DNA from: Chloracidobacterium sp.
GTDB lineage: Bacteria > Acidobacteriota > Blastocatellia > Pyrinomonadales > Pyrinomonadaceae
Length of the DNA: 64,000 nt
Assembly: GCA_016720705.1 (NCBI GenBank)
Contig: JADKKB010000001.1
Span: 372,001-436,000 of the forward strand
Direction: 5' to 3'
In this document: piece after piece, positions 14,216 to 21,207 of the stretch
Layout of the letters: every line of letters begins with the position of its first letter
How positions within the stretch are numbered: position 1 is the stretch's first letter
Program-made: the position numbers and the translations under genes
Notes under the pieces: generated by a model
What the model saw: the letters and a program-made list of their open reading frames with translations, nothing else
Database searches by the model: none
What the model was told of the DNA's origin: nothing

Positions 14216-14668
14216 ATGGCTCAGACACTGTTTCAATCCTATTTTCACATCGTCTTCTCGACAAAAAATCGGTTTCGGTTCATCGAACCCGATATCGAAG
14301 ATGAATTGTACGCCTACAACGGCGGTATTGTGCGAAACTACGACGGCAAGCTACTCAGTGCGGGCGGCGACTCTAATCATGGTCACTTACTTGTTTCGAT
14401 GAGCAAAAATCACTTGGTTCCCACTTTAATCGGAGCCGTAAAACGAGATTCATCGAAATGGATCAAAACAAAAGGCGGTTTGCTTACGAAGTTCGGATGG
14501 CAAGACGGTTATTCGGCATTTTCAGTTGGGTACAGGGAAATACCCGCGGTAGAGAAATATATTGCAAATCAAAAGGAACATCATAAGAAGCAACTATTTG
14601 AAGACGAAATGCGAGGATTCTATCTGCGATATAAAATCGATTTCGACGAAAATTATGTTTGGGACTAA
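14216..14668 (+). mobile_element. IS200/RAYT-type Y1 tyrosine transposase
   Basis: This 150-residue Y1 transposase begins with FQSYFHIVFSTKNR, the usual start of REP-associated tyrosine transposases. The metal-binding H-x-H is in DSNHGHLLVSM, and a conserved SSKWIKTKGG...WQDGYSAFSV block follows. The helix VEKYIANQKEHH contains the likely catalytic tyrosine, and the end is DFDENYVWD. Such enzymes move single-stranded hairpin elements. Palindromes flank it on both sides, and it lies between the two cassette-like arrays. The middle residue of H-x-H is glycine instead of the usual bulky hydrophobic residue, so activity is not assured. Confidence 0.85.
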
Positions 14669-14669
14669 T

Positions 14670-14755
14670 TCGTCCCTTTCAGGGACGGCAAATCAATAAC
14701 GACCCGATCGTCGGGTTTCACCCGACGCTATTAACTGCGTCCCTTTCAGGGAATT
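14670..14755 (+). repeat. REP palindromes downstream of the RAYT gene
   Basis: It contains CGTCCCTTTCAGGGACG, an exact 26-base copy of the left-side element (14709-14734) and a further CGTCCCTTTCAGGGA. Together with 13954-14203 it brackets the transposase. Confidence 0.85.
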
Positions 14756-14770
14756 CGTACCGAATCTCTA

Positions 14771-14950
14771 ATGAGAACCGAAAGAGTATATGCACTGATC
14801 TTTGCGAGCGTCTATCCGCATTATGTGGAGAAGGCTTCGCGACACGGGCGGACCAGGGCGGAGCTTGACGAGGTTATTCGTTGGCTGACGGGTTATGCTA
14901 CAGCGTCGGGGATCAGGCGTATGGATGATATGGTCGATGCAATGGCTTAA
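14771..14950 (+). pseudogene. Internally deleted DUF2200 gene copy
   Basis: The 59-codon frame begins MRTERVYALIFASVYPHYVE, parallel to the intact DUF2200 gene at 15737. After WLTGY (residue about 42) it jumps to GIRRMDDMVDAMA, which resembles the C-terminal KIRWMDKLIDELA of the intact protein. About 50 middle codons and the last few codons are missing. It is most likely a decayed copy, although the frame is still open. Confidence 0.65.
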
Positions 14951-14969
14951 GAAAAAGAGGGAGAGAAAT

Positions 14970-15716
14970 ATGATGTTAAGAAAACTGCCTTTAGCGGTGA
15001 TGTTGGGTGTAATGGTCGCGGTCGTGGCGGACGCTCAATTGGTGAATGGTACGAATATCAACAGCACGGACATGCTAATGAGTCGCGTGATCTTGTGCGC
15101 GAGTTTCAGAAAGTCGGGGAAGCCGCTTCCATCGACTTGTAAGACCGGATCGTCGAGCAAGCCGACCGGCACTTCGACGGCGAGCGGAGCAAAGTCTTCG
15201 ACATCTGCAACTAAGTTAACAAAGACAGATTCGGGAAAATTTAAGGCGGTTGCGAGTGATGCTACATTCCAATCGTACGCGAACAGCAATGGCAGCACCG
15301 CCGCCGAGAAACAGCTTCTCTTGCAGATCGCAGCTAGCACGAAGACGCTTTTCGAAGAGCGCTATGCGGCCAAAGGTTGGAAGAACAATGTCGCCGGGGC
15401 GTTCGCCTTTTTCATTATCTCTAATATGACCGTCTATACAGGCACCGAACCTTCTGCCGCCTCGCAAGACGCACTTTTCGAGAGTCTGAATGCGATCATT
15501 GATCAGTCGCCCGGCTTCGCGTCGGCCCCGGATAAGGAAAAGCAAGCGTTGTATAACACTCTGATCGCATACAGCGGCCTCCCGCTGACGGTCTTTGCCG
15601 AGGGTGCTCAGCAACGTAACGCATCTCAGGTAGAAAAGGCCAGAACGCTCGCCGCCGGATACATTAAAATGCTATTGAAGGCCGATCCAGAGACCTTGCG
15701 GCCTTTGGTCAGCTAA
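14970..15716 (+). CDS. Hypothetical exported protein (island cargo)
   Basis: This 248-residue protein from a double ATG with GAGGGAGAG upstream has a signal peptide (LPLAVMLGVMVAVVADA) and a low-complexity Ser/Thr/Lys linker (about 50-80). A helical domain follows, with TLFEERYAAKGWKNNVAGAFAFF and AIIDQSPGFA. It resembles the uncharacterised DUF6683-type exported proteins, but I am not sure. It lies between two DUF2200 copies. Confidence 0.55.
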   Translation: MMLRKLPLAVMLGVMVAVVADAQLVNGTNINSTDMLMSRVILCASFRKSGKPLPSTCKTGSSSKPTGTSTASGAKSSTSATKLTKTDSGKFKAVASDATFQSYANSNGSTAAEKQLLLQIAASTKTLFEERYAAKGWKNNVAGAFAFFIISNMTVYTGTEPSAASQDALFESLNAIIDQSPGFASAPDKEKQALYNTLIAYSGLPLTVFAEGAQQRNASQVEKARTLAAGYIKMLLKADPETLRPLVS

Positions 15717-15736
15717 CCTATAAGCGGAGAGTTTTG

Positions 15737-16087
15737 ATGAAAACCGAAAGAGTATATGCACTGATCTTTGGGAGCGTTTATCCGCACTATTTGAAGAAGG
15801 CGGAGACGAAGGGGCGGACGCGGGAAGAGCTTGATGAGGTCATTCGTTGGCTGACGGGTTATACGCAGGAGGGGTTGGAAAAGGTGATCGCTACCAAGGT
15901 CGATCTGCGTGACTTCTTCGGCAATGCCCCGAAGTTGAACCCGAACGCCGCCCTCATCAAAGGCACCGTCTGCGGCATCCGTGTCGAGGACATCGAAGAC
16001 CCGCTAATGCAAAAGATCCGCTGGATGGATAAACTCATCGACGAACTCGCCAAGGGCAAAACGATGGAAAAGATATTACGAAGTTAG
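15737..16087 (+). CDS. DUF2200 family protein
   Basis: This 116-residue cytoplasmic protein begins MKTERVYALIFGSVYPHY. Conserved DUF2200 segments follow: RTREELDEVIRWLTGY, LNPNAALIKGTVCGIRVE, EDPLMQKIRWMDKLIDELAKG and MEKILR. The ATG at 15737 follows GGAGAG by 7 bases. The biochemical role of the family is unknown. It matters here as the second host gene of the island: its last 97 bases (15991-16087) recur at 16656-16758 on the far side of a cargo gene, and a deleted copy lies upstream. Confidence 0.85.
   Translation: MKTERVYALIFGSVYPHYLKKAETKGRTREELDEVIRWLTGYTQEGLEKVIATKVDLRDFFGNAPKLNPNAALIKGTVCGIRVEDIEDPLMQKIRWMDKLIDELAKGKTMEKILRS
15991..16087 (+). repeat. DUF2200 3'-end repeat, copy 1 (inside the intact gene)
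   Basis: This is the reference copy, from CATCGAAGACCC to the stop codon. The partner at 16656-16758 encodes MQKIRDMDKRIDELAKGK and MEKILR in the same frame. The two bracket the 16118-16672 cargo gene. Confidence 0.85.
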
Positions 16088-16117
16088 AAGGAGCAGTTAA
16101 TGTATGGAGGAATCATT

Positions 16118-16672
16118 ATGAACAACTTTGCGACATCGACCAGGAGTCTATTCACGGCCACGTTGCTGGCTGTGATTGCTATTGTGGGTTTAGCGTCAAC
16201 GATCCGGGCCCAGCCCGGAAACGATTCGATCGTCGCCGGCGAAGGTGTTGGCCCGCTTGCGGTCGGAGCAAAAAAAGCCGTCATCTTACGCGAGTTTGGA
16301 GTTCCCGATGAGTCACGAAAGATCAAGTCAGCTAAGCCGGACACATACGCTGCATACTTTGCCAAAGGATTCGCCGTTGAGTATGTGAATGGGATCGTAA
16401 CGGTTATCCACTTTATTGGAGATGCGTCGCTCTACGAGGATGGTAAGACCAAGTTTGCGGCATTCTTTGGACTGCCGGATAAAGGGCTTCGCTGGCGATC
16501 GAGCACTGCGGACGTGATGAAGGTCTATGGAACTCCGGTCAAGAGGAAGGATTTCAATGAATCCAAGACCGACGCGCCTCTCACCGATCTGACGTACTCC
16601 GATGCGATCTTCCGTTTCAAGATGGACCAACTGTTTCAAATCGACGTGATAAAGGCATCGAAGACCCCATAA
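16118..16672 (+). CDS. Hypothetical exported protein between DUF2200 3' ends
   Basis: The start at 16118 is chosen because GGAGG lies 8 bases upstream; the ATG at 16100 is an alternative. The 184-residue product has a signal peptide (LLAVIAIVGLASTIRA) and two similar segments with VGAKKAVILREFGVPDE and STADVMKVYGTPVKRKD. This resembles the paired repeat of SmpA/BLIP-like folds. Its last codons and stop (EDP-like ...KTP, TAA) lie inside the second DUF2200 3'-end repeat, so the cargo coding end is fused to the repeat. Function is unknown. Confidence 0.55.
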   Translation: MNNFATSTRSLFTATLLAVIAIVGLASTIRAQPGNDSIVAGEGVGPLAVGAKKAVILREFGVPDESRKIKSAKPDTYAAYFAKGFAVEYVNGIVTVIHFIGDASLYEDGKTKFAAFFGLPDKGLRWRSSTADVMKVYGTPVKRKDFNESKTDAPLTDLTYSDAIFRFKMDQLFQIDVIKASKTP

Positions 16673-16758
16673 TGCAGAAGATTCGCGACATGGACAAACG
16701 CATCGACGAACTCGCCAAAGGCAAAAAGATGGAAAAGATCCTGCGGACAGCAGAGTAG
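16656..16758 (+). repeat. DUF2200 3'-end repeat, copy 2
   Basis: CATCGAAGACCC to TAG repeats the end of the DUF2200 gene (15991-16087) with about 15-20% differences. It lies immediately after the cargo gene and is followed directly by an ATG of the next gene (TAGATG). The layout is the same as repeat R. Confidence 0.85.
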
Positions 16759-17136
16759 ATGAAGATGGTGGAAGAGAACCGACGATCATATCGACATATC
16801 ATTTACGCCGTGATCTCCGTAGCGTGTCCATTTATCGCTTTCGGCTTGATCTCGCTTTATCAGGAATATGCCCATGAGTGGTTCTGGGAAGTGCAGAAGA
16901 AGCCTTGGCCGCTGGACGACGCGGATAAAAACGCAGTTGTGATGGGGGCAATTGCGATGGCTGTCGAGGCCGCACTGGCGGTTGTAGTCGGTCTGATTGT
17001 TGGGACAATGTTCGCTGCCTTAAGTCTGAAACGAAAGCTACGATTTATCAGCTTCGGCACGGCGGCCCTGCTCTTTAATCTCATTCCGCTTATTCCCGCT
17101 ATTGCTCTCTTCCTATGGTCGAGAAACGGAATTTAG
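16759..17136 (+). CDS. Hypothetical three-helix membrane protein
   Basis: This 125-residue protein has three hydrophobic segments: about 14-31 (IIYAVISVACPFIAFGLI), 58-83 (VMGAIAMAVEAALAVVVGLIVGT) and 98-118 (TAALLFNLIPLIPAIALFLW). The ATG touches the stop of the DUF2200 3' repeat; a second ATG lies at 16765. No family is recognised. The next gene starts 3 bases after its stop. Confidence 0.55.
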   Translation: MKMVEENRRSYRHIIYAVISVACPFIAFGLISLYQEYAHEWFWEVQKKPWPLDDADKNAVVMGAIAMAVEAALAVVVGLIVGTMFAALSLKRKLRFISFGTAALLFNLIPLIPAIALFLWSRNGI

Positions 17137-17139
17137 ATT

Positions 17140-17700
17140 ATGAGAAAGCTAATTGCCGCGATGAATATGACGGTTGATGGGTTTTGCGACCATACGGTGG
17201 GGATCGCGGATGATGAGATACATGAGCATTACACCGAGCTGTTGCGGAGTGCGGACATCGCTATTTACGGGCGGAAGACGTTTCAGCTGATGGAGTTTTG
17301 GCCGACTCTGCTTGCGAACCCGTCGGGGAATCGGGCGATGGATGACTTCGCGGTGGCGATGGACGATATTCACAAGATCGTCTATTCGCGAACGCTTGAG
17401 AGCACCGATTGGAAGACCGCAGAGCTGAAACGCGAGATCGTTCGAGACGAGATCGTCGAACTCAAGCAGCAAGCAGGCAAAGACATCTTAGTCGGCAGCC
17501 CGAGTATGATCATCCAGTTAGGGAATCTCGGTCTCGTCGATGAATACCAGCTTGGGATTCACCCAATAATTGTCGGCGACGGCTTACCGCTATTTAAGAG
17601 TGTTAATGATAGAATCGACATTAGGCTGTTGAAGACAAAAATATTCGGCTGTGGGGTGGTAATACACTATTATGAAACGTCGAAAGTAGCACTTTCTTAG
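17140..17700 (+). CDS. Dihydrofolate-reductase-like (RibD C-terminal) protein
   Basis: This 186-residue protein begins RKLIAAMNMTVDGFCD, the standard opening of the 'dihydrofolate reductase family' group. It has YGRKTFQLMEFWP and a NADPH-binding DILVGSPSMIIQLGNLGLVDEYQLGIHPIIVGDG-type region (from about residue 127). The family reduces pteridine- or riboflavin-precursor-like substrates; the actual substrate is unknown. Such genes are frequent cargo of accessory islands. No riboflavin genes are nearby. Confidence 0.8.
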   Translation: MRKLIAAMNMTVDGFCDHTVGIADDEIHEHYTELLRSADIAIYGRKTFQLMEFWPTLLANPSGNRAMDDFAVAMDDIHKIVYSRTLESTDWKTAELKREIVRDEIVELKQQAGKDILVGSPSMIIQLGNLGLVDEYQLGIHPIIVGDGLPLFKSVNDRIDIRLLKTKIFGCGVVIHYYETSKVALS

Positions 17701-17714
17701 TTTCGGCGAGATGA

Positions 17715-17720
17715 TATAAT
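17715..17720 (+). promoter_or_regulatory. -10 box of the last toxin-antitoxin operon
   Basis: A perfect TATAAT lies 18 bases before the ATG at 17739. The -35 box is not obvious. Confidence 0.45.
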
Positions 17721-17738
17721 TTTCTTGATGTGAAATAA

Positions 17739-17978
17739 ATGTCAGTGATAACGGAAGTAGAAGAACTTGCACTTACACTCCCGGCATCGTATCGCGGGAA
17801 GCTTGCCGAGAAACTACTTCGTTCGCTGCCGTCTCCGGGTTGGGACGACGAAGATGATGCTATCGAGGAAGCACTTCGGCGTAGTCGGGAGATGGATGAA
17901 AATCCTGAAATGGCTATCTCGATAGAACAATTGGACGAGATGATAAAGAAGCGATTTCCTCAATGCGTGTCAGATTAG
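17739..17978 (+). CDS. Addiction-module antitoxin (TIGR02574-like), second copy
   Basis: This 79-residue acidic protein with ITEVEELALTLPASYRGKLAEKLLRSLP is the helical start of addiction-module antitoxins. It belongs to the same broad family as the 8272 gene but is clearly divergent in sequence. Its 3' end overlaps the start of a ParE-like toxin frame that is broken (17963-18255), so it may be an orphan antitoxin. Confidence 0.72.
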   Translation: MSVITEVEELALTLPASYRGKLAEKLLRSLPSPGWDDEDDAIEEALRRSREMDENPEMAISIEQLDEMIKKRFPQCVSD

Positions 17979-18255
17979 TCAGTAGAGTCTATTCCGACAT
18001 TGAATCTGCAATGGGATATAACCTGCTCGAGGCGGGTGCGAAGTTCGCGACGGAATTTTCGAAGAGTTTAAGCGTTGCCGAGGAATAGTTGTGGAGCGTC
18101 CGCAATCTTACCCAATCGTCCGCGATGACATTCGCCGTATCAACTTTCGTCGGTTTGCGTTTCACATTTTGTATCAAATCGTCGACGACGGTTACGTAAA
18201 ACTTCTTGTAGTTAAACACGACAGTCGCGATCCTGACTTTGGTCTTGATCGGTAA
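17963..18255 (+). pseudogene. Frameshifted RelE/ParE-family toxin
   Basis: The ATG at 17963 overlaps the antitoxin end and encodes MRVRLVSRVYSDIESAMGYN up to FATEF. The ParE-like sequence then continues in another frame as EEFKRCRGIVVERPQSYP and RRFAFHILYQ to RDPDFGLDR and a stop at 18253. One missing T in the run at 18056-18059 would join them as EFFEEFK. It is either a genuine inactivating deletion or a sequencing error in a T run. korA begins 9 bases after the stop. Confidence 0.75.
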
Positions 18256-18264
18256 ATACATTAA

Positions 18265-20055
18265 ATGAAAGTTAATGATTTTGTAGTTAGATTCGCTAAC
18301 GTTAACGGCACCGGTTCGGCGTCGGCTAATGCTCTGTTTACCAAGTCGGTGTTTCGGATGGGAATTCCGGTGACGCCGAAGAATATTTTTCCGTCGAATA
18401 TCCAGGGACTGCCGACTTGGTACGAGGTGCGAGTTTCGGAAAAGGGATATCTCGGGCGTCGGGCGGGCATCGATATGATGATCGCGGTTAATCCGCAGTC
18501 GATGAAGAGGGACTACGCTGACGTGCATCCCGGCGGTTATTTTCTCTACGATAGTTCGAAACCGTTGCCGCCCGGATACGACCGCGAGGATATAACTCAC
18601 CTCGGAATTCCGCTGATGGCTCTCTGCAACGCCGAGTATACCGATGCCCGACAACGGCAACTATTCAAGAATATCGTCTATATCGGAGCATTGTCAGCAC
18701 TACTCGATATCGAATTTGCGGTACTCGAGGGAATGATCGGTGAGCAGTTCAAGGGCAAGGAAAAGCTGATCGAGCCAAATATCAGAGCACTCAACATCGG
18801 CGTCAATTACGTTCGCGAGCATTTTGACTGTCCGCTGGACATTCGTGTGGAGCGCCGTGATCTGCTTGGCGACAAGATCCTTTTCAGCGGTAATTCCGCG
18901 TGCGGCCTCGGGGCTGTATATGGAGGTGCGACGGTTGCCGGATGGTACCCTATCACACCGTCAACATCGGTTGTAGACGCATTCGGCAAATACGCGTCCA
19001 AGTACCGCGTTGACGCTGAGACCGGCAAACACAATTATGCCATTGTCCAGGCCGAGGACGAGCTGGCAGCGATCGGGATGGTCATCGGTGCGAGTTGGAA
19101 CGGAGCTCGCTCGTTTACAGCGACTAGCGGGCCGGGCCTTTCGTTAATGAATGAGTTTTTGGGCCTCGCGTACTTCGCCGAGATACCGGCAGTACTGATC
19201 GACGTTCAGCGGACGGGCCCTTCGACCGGAATGCCGACGCGGACACAGCAATCTGACCTTTTGCTAGCGGCGTACGCTTCGCACGGCGATACAAAGCATC
19301 CATTGCTGTTGCCGGCGACACCAAAAGAGTGTTTCGAAATGACGGTGGACGCGTTTGACCTGACCGAACAACTTCAATCGCCCGTCATCGTTATGACAGA
19401 CCTCGATCTTGGGATGAATGATTACATTACGGATCCGCTCGTCTGGGACGACTCGAGAAAGTATAAGCGCGGCAAGGTACTTGATGCCGCAGCTCTCGAT
19501 GAGATCGAACGATACGGGCGATACCTCGATACCGAGGGCGATGGGGTGCCGTACCGGACCATTCCCGGAACGCATCCCACCAAAGGAGCATTTGTGGCGC
19601 GCGGTTCGTCGAGAGACGAATATGCGGTTTACACAGAGGACGGCGATGCCTATCGCCGCAATATGGATAGACTGAACGCGAAGTGGAACACCGCGAAAGA
19701 GATGGTTCCGCAGCCGGAATTCTTTCAGGATGCCAACTCATCTGAGTACGGCGTGATATTTTTCGGAACGTCGACCTACGCAGCGGAGGAGGCTATCGAA
19801 CTCCTAAATAATGACGGAATCCACCTTGACTCTATGCGTGTCCGGGCTTTTCCATTCGGCAAAGCGTTCTGCGAGTTTGTCGAGGCACACGACGAGCTAT
19901 TTGTGATCGAACAAAACCGCGATGCTCAATTTAAGAGCCTGATGATGATCGAACTCGGAGTTGACGCGTCTAAACTAATTTCCGTACTTAATTATGACGG
20001 AACGCCGATCACAGCCGAAGACATCTTGGAACAGATAAAGGGAAATTTGAAATAG
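18265..20055 (+). CDS. korA: 2-oxoacid:ferredoxin oxidoreductase, fused gamma-alpha subunit
   Basis: This 596-residue protein has an N-terminal gamma domain (about 1-185, starting FVVRFANVNGTGSASAN). The alpha domain follows from about residue 200 with GNSACGLGAVYGGATVAGWYPITPST, TSGPGLSLMNEF and VQRTGPSTGMPTRTQQSDL. With KorB it oxidises a 2-oxoacid, probably 2-oxoglutarate, to the acyl-CoA and reduces ferredoxin. Motifs cannot separate 2-oxoglutarate from pyruvate or branched-chain substrates. KorB follows after 6 bases. The GltD-like Fe-S flavoprotein at 4968 is a likely electron partner. korA now follows a broken toxin gene, so its transcription may depend on the island. Confidence 0.9.
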   Translation: MKVNDFVVRFANVNGTGSASANALFTKSVFRMGIPVTPKNIFPSNIQGLPTWYEVRVSEKGYLGRRAGIDMMIAVNPQSMKRDYADVHPGGYFLYDSSKPLPPGYDREDITHLGIPLMALCNAEYTDARQRQLFKNIVYIGALSALLDIEFAVLEGMIGEQFKGKEKLIEPNIRALNIGVNYVREHFDCPLDIRVERRDLLGDKILFSGNSACGLGAVYGGATVAGWYPITPSTSVVDAFGKYASKYRVDAETGKHNYAIVQAEDELAAIGMVIGASWNGARSFTATSGPGLSLMNEFLGLAYFAEIPAVLIDVQRTGPSTGMPTRTQQSDLLLAAYASHGDTKHPLLLPATPKECFEMTVDAFDLTEQLQSPVIVMTDLDLGMNDYITDPLVWDDSRKYKRGKVLDAAALDEIERYGRYLDTEGDGVPYRTIPGTHPTKGAFVARGSSRDEYAVYTEDGDAYRRNMDRLNAKWNTAKEMVPQPEFFQDANSSEYGVIFFGTSTYAAEEAIELLNNDGIHLDSMRVRAFPFGKAFCEFVEAHDELFVIEQNRDAQFKSLMMIELGVDASKLISVLNYDGTPITAEDILEQIKGNLK

Positions 20056-20061
20056 CTAGAA

Positions 20062-21114
20062 ATGACATACGTTAAACCATCATTCCGACATCCCGCATTG
20101 CCTAAGAACGATCTTGGGTACACCGTTAATTATTACGAGGGTTCGCTTTCGACGCTTTGCGCCGGGTGTGGACACGACGGTATCAGTGCCGCGATCGCTC
20201 AGGCCTGTTTTGAGACAAATGTAGAGCCGCACAAGGTGGCAAAGCTCTCAGGTATTGGCTGCTCGTCCAAGACACCCGCCTATTTTCTCTCCAATTCGCA
20301 CGGGTTTAACTCGGTTCACGGACGTATGCCATCGGTCGCGACGGGTGCGAATCTCGCGAACCGCGATCTGATGTACTTTGGTGTTTCGGGCGATGGCGAT
20401 ACTGCGTCGATCGGAATGGGCCAATTCGTGCACGTGATCAGGCGAAACCTGAATATGGTCTATTTGGTGATGAACAACGGTTGCTACGGCCTGACCAAGG
20501 GCCAGGACAGTGCGACTGCTGACGCCGGGTCAAAGAGCAAAGCCGGAAGCGTAAACCTCTTTGAAGCGATCGATCTCGCCGGCCTCGCGATCGAGTTGGG
20601 GGCGACGTTCGTCGCACAGAGCTTTTCGGGTGACAAAACGCAATTGATTCCGTTGATCAAGGCGGCGATGAGCCATCCCGGATTCGCGTTCATTAATGTG
20701 ATCAGCCCGTGCGTGACCTTTAATAACAACGCCGGATCGACGAAGTCGTACGATTACGTACGCGAACATATGGAGGCAACCGCTACCGTAGATTACGTCC
20801 AGCACCGGACGGTAATTACTGCGGATTACGACGAGGGAAGCGTCGAAGCAGTGCAGATGCACGACGGTTCGATGATCAGCCTGCACAAGCTTGACGAAAA
20901 TTGGGACCCGTTGGACCGACTATCGGCGATCAACGCCGTACAGAACGCACGTGCGAAGGGCGAGATCCTGACCGGTCTTCTGTACGTCAACCCGGAAACG
21001 ACCGACCTTCACGAAATGATACAAACCAATAAAAGTCCGCTTAATAAGCTGACCCAGAGTGATTTGTGCCCCGGGTCGAAAACTCTCGAGGCGATCAACG
21101 CGAGTCTGCGTTGA
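20062..21114 (+). CDS. korB: 2-oxoacid:ferredoxin oxidoreductase beta subunit
   Basis: This 350-residue TPP-binding subunit has CAGCGH (C33/C36) and a third cysteine in GIGCSSKTP, which fit the 4Fe-4S site. The TPP/Mg motif is GVSGDGDTASIG followed by VMNNGCYGLTKGQ. It works with KorA in CoA-dependent oxidative decarboxylation of a 2-oxoacid. A good match runs over the whole length. The gene is followed by 93 bases without a gene and then the convergent dsbD. Confidence 0.92.
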   Translation: MTYVKPSFRHPALPKNDLGYTVNYYEGSLSTLCAGCGHDGISAAIAQACFETNVEPHKVAKLSGIGCSSKTPAYFLSNSHGFNSVHGRMPSVATGANLANRDLMYFGVSGDGDTASIGMGQFVHVIRRNLNMVYLVMNNGCYGLTKGQDSATADAGSKSKAGSVNLFEAIDLAGLAIELGATFVAQSFSGDKTQLIPLIKAAMSHPGFAFINVISPCVTFNNNAGSTKSYDYVREHMEATATVDYVQHRTVITADYDEGSVEAVQMHDGSMISLHKLDENWDPLDRLSAINAVQNARAKGEILTGLLYVNPETTDLHEMIQTNKSPLNKLTQSDLCPGSKTLEAINASLR

Positions 21115-21207
21115 CCTGTCGCGGATCGTAGTGATTTTCAGTTATTTAGCGAACCGTTGGACCATAGAGTTTGTCTTTCAAAACCTGGCAAACGGTTCGT
21201 TTTTAGG

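Noticed and set aside
6683..18255. Prophage or conjugative element
   Set aside because: No phage structural genes, integrase, relaxase or conjugation genes are present; the only mobility gene is a small Y1 transposase.
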